The notes beneath the pieces are model-generated. The model did not search any database. It was given only the letters and a program-made list of their open reading frames with translations, and was not told the origin of the DNA. From assembly GCF_027980145.1 (NCBI RefSeq), contig NZ_JAMZNK010000010.1, positions 62,001-126,000 of the forward strand: 64,000 bases of DNA, written 5' to 3'. Origin of the DNA: Flavobacterium azizsancarii (GTDB taxonomy: Bacteria > Bacteroidota > Bacteroidia > Flavobacteriales > Flavobacteriaceae). A program made the translations under genes and the position numbers. Of the stretch, positions 60,998 to 64,000 are shown piece after piece (the stretch's first letter is position 1; each line of letters opens with the position of its first letter).

Positions 60998-61819
60998 ATG
61001 AAAAATAAAAATCCAGAAACTGAGCAAGAATCTTTATATAAAGATCTAGATCAAATGACCGTTAAAGAGCTTCTTAAAAACATCAATACAGAAGACAAAA
61101 AGGTACCGCACATTATCGAACAGCAAATTCCCAAAATTGAAAAACTGGTAAAAGCGATCGTAAAAAAGATGCAGCTCGGTGGAAGATTGTTTTATATTGG
61201 TGCCGGAACTTCAGGACGTATCGGAATTCTGGATGCTTCTGAGTGCCCTCCTACTTTTGGAGTGCCACATGATATGATTATTGGTATTATTGCAGGAGGA
61301 GATACCGCTATTAGAAAAGCAGTTGAAAATGCCGAAGATGACACAGAACAAGCCTGGAAAGATTTGGCTCAATATCAAATTTCAAGTTTAGATTTTATCA
61401 TAGGAATCGCAGCTTCCGGAAATACTCCTTATGTTTTGGGCGGACTTGAAAAAGCAAAAGAAAACAATATTAAAACGGGAAGCATTTCCTGTATCAGCAA
61501 TGGCCTTATTGCTCAGGTTGCAGATCACCCGATAGAAGTTGTTGTTGGACCGGAATTTTTAACCGGAAGTACCCGTATGAAAGCCGGAACAGCTCAAAAG
61601 TTAACCTTAAATATGATCTCAACATCGGTGATGATTAAATTAGGAAAAATCAAAGGCAACAAGATGGTAGATATGCAATTATCTAACGAAAAATTAGTAA
61701 AAAGAGCCATTAAAATGATTATGGAAGAACTCAACATCGAATCTGATTTAGCAGCAGAACTTCTTCAAAAACACAAAAGTGTACGAGCCGTTTTATTAGA
61801 CCATAGTGCTAAAAAATAA
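60998..61819 (+). CDS. murQ: N-acetylmuramic acid 6-phosphate etherase
   Basis: MurQ cleaves the D-lactyl ether of MurNAc-6-phosphate to GlcNAc-6-phosphate and D-lactate, a step unique to peptidoglycan sugar use. The 273-residue protein is an SIS-domain enzyme with the diagnostic FYIGAGTSGRIGILDASECP (66-85) followed by PTFG. Other signatures are AGGDTAIRKAVENAEDD (catalytic glutamate region), GIAASGNTPYVLGGLEKAKE and EFLTGSTRMKAGTAQKLTLN. It is slightly shorter than E. coli MurQ (298 residues), mostly at the C-terminus. In the locus it provides the cytosolic cleavage step and is 68 bases after susD and 25 before the symporter gene. Confidence 0.96.
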   Translation: MKNKNPETEQESLYKDLDQMTVKELLKNINTEDKKVPHIIEQQIPKIEKLVKAIVKKMQLGGRLFYIGAGTSGRIGILDASECPPTFGVPHDMIIGIIAGGDTAIRKAVENAEDDTEQAWKDLAQYQISSLDFIIGIAASGNTPYVLGGLEKAKENNIKTGSISCISNGLIAQVADHPIEVVVGPEFLTGSTRMKAGTAQKLTLNMISTSVMIKLGKIKGNKMVDMQLSNEKLVKRAIKMIMEELNIESDLAAELLQKHKSVRAVLLDHSAKK

Positions 61820-61844
61820 TTTCCTCAACTAACCAAAAACCAAA

Positions 61845-63350
61845 ATGTCTTCAAGCACAATATTAATTTTTATAGTCGTCTATTTTGGACTTTTGCTATT
61901 CATTTCTCATGTTATCAGCAAAAAAGGACAAGACAACGATTCGTTTTTTAAAGCCAATAAAAACTCGAAATGGTACTTAGTCGCTTTTGGAATGATTGGT
62001 ACAGCATTATCCGGAGTTACATTTATATCGGTTCCCGGTGAAGTGGGATCTCCAAACGGAGAACAATTCAAGTATTTTCAGTTTGTATTAGGTAACGCAA
62101 TTGGTTTTATTATCATCGCAAAAGTACTGCTTCCTCTCTATTACCGAATGAATCTTACTTCTATTTACAGCTATATAGAACAACGAATGGGTGTGAATAG
62201 TTATAAAACAGCCGCATCTATTTTCCTGGTAAGCAGAACCGTAAGCTCCGCTTTTAGATTGTATCTCGTGATTATTGTCTTGCAGCGCTATGTTTTTGAT
62301 TACTATGGCATTCCGTTTCCAATGACAGTATTTTTAGCCTTAACACTTATTTTTCTGTATACCTACAAAAGCGGTTTAAAAACGATAATTATTACAGATA
62401 CTTTACAAACGTTCTTCTTGGTAACCTCTGTTTTTATCACCATTTATTTTGTGTGCGACAGCCTTAATTTGAGTGTTATAGAATCCATTTCGACCATTAG
62501 AAAAAGTAATTATTCACAAGTTTTTTTCTTTGATGATTTCATGACCAGTAAATATCATTTTGTAAAACAAATTCTGGGGGGAATTTTTGTTACTATTGCA
62601 ATGGTTGGTCTTGATCAGGATTTAATGCAAAAAAACCTAAGCTGTAAAAACATTGGAGAAGCACAAAAAAACATGTTTACCTTTACAGGAGTATTTGTAC
62701 TGATCAATATTATTTTTTTAAGTTTAGGTGCTTTATTGTACATCTATGCAAACAAAAACGGAATATCAGTACCGCTTGATTTAGTGACTAATAAACCAAG
62801 AACTGATCTACTTTTTCCTGAAATTGCGCTCAATCATTTATCACTTGTTCCTGCTTTTATTTTTCTTTTAGGAATTATCGCAGCAACATTTGCAACAACA
62901 GATTCAGCCCTAACTGCTCTGACAACTTCATTTTGTGTAGACTTTCTGGGAATGGACAAAACCGAAAATGCCTCTAATACTAATAATGTAAAAAGAAGAC
63001 ATCTGGTACATTTCGGATTTTCTATATTGCTGTTTCTGGTTATTATTATTTTAAATTCTTTCAACGACAGTTCTGTAGTTACCCTGATTTTCAAAGCTGC
63101 TTCTTATACTTACGGACCACTATTAGGATTATACGCTTTTGGATTATTGCAAAAGTCAAGGCGTGTAAACGATAAATTAGTTCCGGTAATTTGTATCATT
63201 GCTCCAGTTTTGACTTATTTTATCAGCGAACATTCAGCCTCACTTATCGGATATACATTTGATAATGAACTCATCATACTAAACGGCCTTTTTACTTATA
63301 TTGGACTTTATTTTACCAGCAGCACTTCTGAAGAAAAAATATCTTTTTAA
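61845..63350 (+). CDS. Sodium:solute symporter (SSS family), putative MurNAc/anhydro-MurNAc importer
   Basis: The 501-residue inner-membrane protein has about thirteen transmembrane helices, as in SSS-family transporters. Helix 1-2 segments are VVYFGLLLFISHVISKKGQD and WYLVAFGMIGTALSGVTFIS, which carry the conserved unwound, sodium-binding region. IGLDQD-like VGLDQDLMQKNLSCKN and IIAATFATTDSALTALTTSF are typical loops and helices; the latter holds the second Na site serines. Its position between murQ and anmK suggests transport of MurNAc or anhydro-MurNAc, like the MurT transporter proposed for Tannerella forsythia. That role is inferred from context. It starts 25 bases after murQ and 69 before anmK. 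Confidence 0.9.
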   Translation: MSSSTILIFIVVYFGLLLFISHVISKKGQDNDSFFKANKNSKWYLVAFGMIGTALSGVTFISVPGEVGSPNGEQFKYFQFVLGNAIGFIIIAKVLLPLYYRMNLTSIYSYIEQRMGVNSYKTAASIFLVSRTVSSAFRLYLVIIVLQRYVFDYYGIPFPMTVFLALTLIFLYTYKSGLKTIIITDTLQTFFLVTSVFITIYFVCDSLNLSVIESISTIRKSNYSQVFFFDDFMTSKYHFVKQILGGIFVTIAMVGLDQDLMQKNLSCKNIGEAQKNMFTFTGVFVLINIIFLSLGALLYIYANKNGISVPLDLVTNKPRTDLLFPEIALNHLSLVPAFIFLLGIIAATFATTDSALTALTTSFCVDFLGMDKTENASNTNNVKRRHLVHFGFSILLFLVIIILNSFNDSSVVTLIFKAASYTYGPLLGLYAFGLLQKSRRVNDKLVPVICIIAPVLTYFISEHSASLIGYTFDNELIILNGLFTYIGLYFTSSTSEEKISF

Positions 63351-63419
63351 TTAGTTTGTATTTAAAATAATCTGATTTTAGCATTTCAATTGAAACCGTT
63401 TTCATAAAATTCAATTTTC

Positions 63420-64000
63420 ATGAATAAAAATATTAATGCACTTTATAAAATTGCACAAAAAGAAACCCGAAAAATTATTGGGTTAATGTCAGGAACCTCT
63501 CTTGACGGACTTGATATCGCTTTATGCGAAATTTCAGGCTCCGGTGAAAAGACAACCGTTAAATTAAGTCAATTTGAAACGATTGATTATTCCGAAGATA
63601 TCAAAATCGAAATCCGCGAAGTTTTTGCCAAGAAAATTATCGATTTTCAGCACTTGGTTGTTCTCAACGAATGGATTGGTCTTTTGCATGCTGAGATGAT
63701 CAATAATTGTCTTCAAAAGTGGAATATTCCATCACAAGAAGTTGATCTGATCGCCTCACACGGACAAACTGTTTTGCATGCTCCTAAGTTTTTACACCAA
63801 CTTGAAAAATTTCCAAACGCCACATTACAAATCGGAGATGGCGATCATATAGCTGTAAAAACAGGAATTATCACACTATCTGATTTTAGACAAAAACATA
63901 TTGCCGCTGGTGGCGAAGGTGCACCGTTAGCTGTTTATGGGGATTATTTTTTATTTGGAAAAAAAGGCGAAAACCGCATTATGCTTAACATGGGTGGTAT
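63420..64000 (+). CDS. anmK: Anhydro-N-acetylmuramic acid kinase (3' end outside window)
   Basis: AnmK opens the 1,6-anhydro ring of anhydro-MurNAc and phosphorylates it to MurNAc-6-phosphate, the substrate of MurQ. The first 193 codons lie in the window. They show the ATP-binding opening IIGLMSGTSLDGLDIALCEI, the segment VDLIASHGQTVLHAP, the catalytic aspartate region VKTGIITLSDFRQKHIAAGG with EGAPLAVYGDYFLFG, and the start of the next motif, NRIMLNMGG. Full AnmK is about 360-370 residues, so half is missing only because the window ends. It is the last visible gene of the locus; more peptidoglycan-sugar genes may follow. Confidence 0.95.
   Translation, partial: MNKNINALYKIAQKETRKIIGLMSGTSLDGLDIALCEISGSGEKTTVKLSQFETIDYSEDIKIEIREVFAKKIIDFQHLVVLNEWIGLLHAEMINNCLQKWNIPSQEVDLIASHGQTVLHAPKFLHQLEKFPNATLQIGDGDHIAVKTGIITLSDFRQKHIAAGGEGAPLAVYGDYFLFGKKGENRIMLNMGG

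Noticed and set aside
1-64000. tRNA or rRNA genes
   Set aside because: No cloverleaf-like stretch with a GTTCGAATC arm and no rRNA-like sequence was noticed on reading; a dedicated scan was not possible.

Overview
The window looks like chromosomal DNA of a Flavobacterium-type member of the Bacteroidota. The evidence is low G+C content, no Shine-Dalgarno-like purine boxes before most genes, many short lipoproteins and secreted proteins with terse signal peptides, a SusC/SusD pair, and long intergenic stretches filled with the palindromic and tandem repeats typical of flavobacterial genomes. No rRNA, tRNA, CRISPR array, prophage or plasmid gene was seen.

Layout. (1) 1-10.6 kb opens with the 3' end of lysA, followed by a run of small, mostly unrecognised lipoproteins, secreted proteins and membrane proteins, interrupted by a MazG-like pyrophosphohydrolase on the minus strand, a VOC protein and a DUF2314 lipoprotein. 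(2) 10.7-20.6 kb holds an ArsR repressor with two tandem SRPBCC genes, an outer-membrane barrel, an esterase, two GNAT acetyltransferases, an ornithine/alanine-racemase-like PLP enzyme, DUF1963 and Gfo/Idh/MocA genes, and a cluster of decayed genes. (3) 20.7-37.3 kb holds two secreted amidohydrolases, amt, dsbD-tilS, pabB, a bacterial lipocalin, lpd and an Lrp-type regulator. (4) 37.7-50.1 kb holds a methionine-gamma-lyase-type enzyme divergent from the Lrp gene, a large APC amino acid permease, the oxidative pentose phosphate operon gnd-zwf-pgl, and a giant FAD/Fe-S dehydrogenase. (5) 50.5-55.5 kb holds small hypotheticals, a shredded gene and the LemA-DUF3137 pair. (6) 55.6-64 kb is the most coherent system: a DeoR-type regulator divergent from susC-susD-murQ-SSS symporter-anmK.

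Region 6 reads as a polysaccharide-utilisation-like locus for peptidoglycan sugars. SusCD would bring muropeptides or MurNAc-containing sugars across the outer membrane, the sodium:solute symporter would carry the sugar across the inner membrane, AnmK would phosphorylate anhydro-MurNAc, and MurQ would cleave the lactyl ether to give GlcNAc-6-phosphate. Two near-identical inverted-repeat sites, 84 bp apart, lie between regulator and susC and are probable operators. A strong hairpin terminator sits between susD and murQ.

Four genes carry lesions: an RDD membrane protein (in-frame TAA), a small lipocalin-like secreted protein (in-frame TAG), a yifB/comM gene (internal deletion plus frameshift) and an unknown gene at 51.2-51.8 kb (at least three frame changes). 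Intergenic DNA holds a 153-bp MITE-like element with 18-bp terminal inverted repeats and a 10-bp target duplication, a five-unit tandem array, three copies of a hairpin element beginning AGCCC, and several large inverted repeats.
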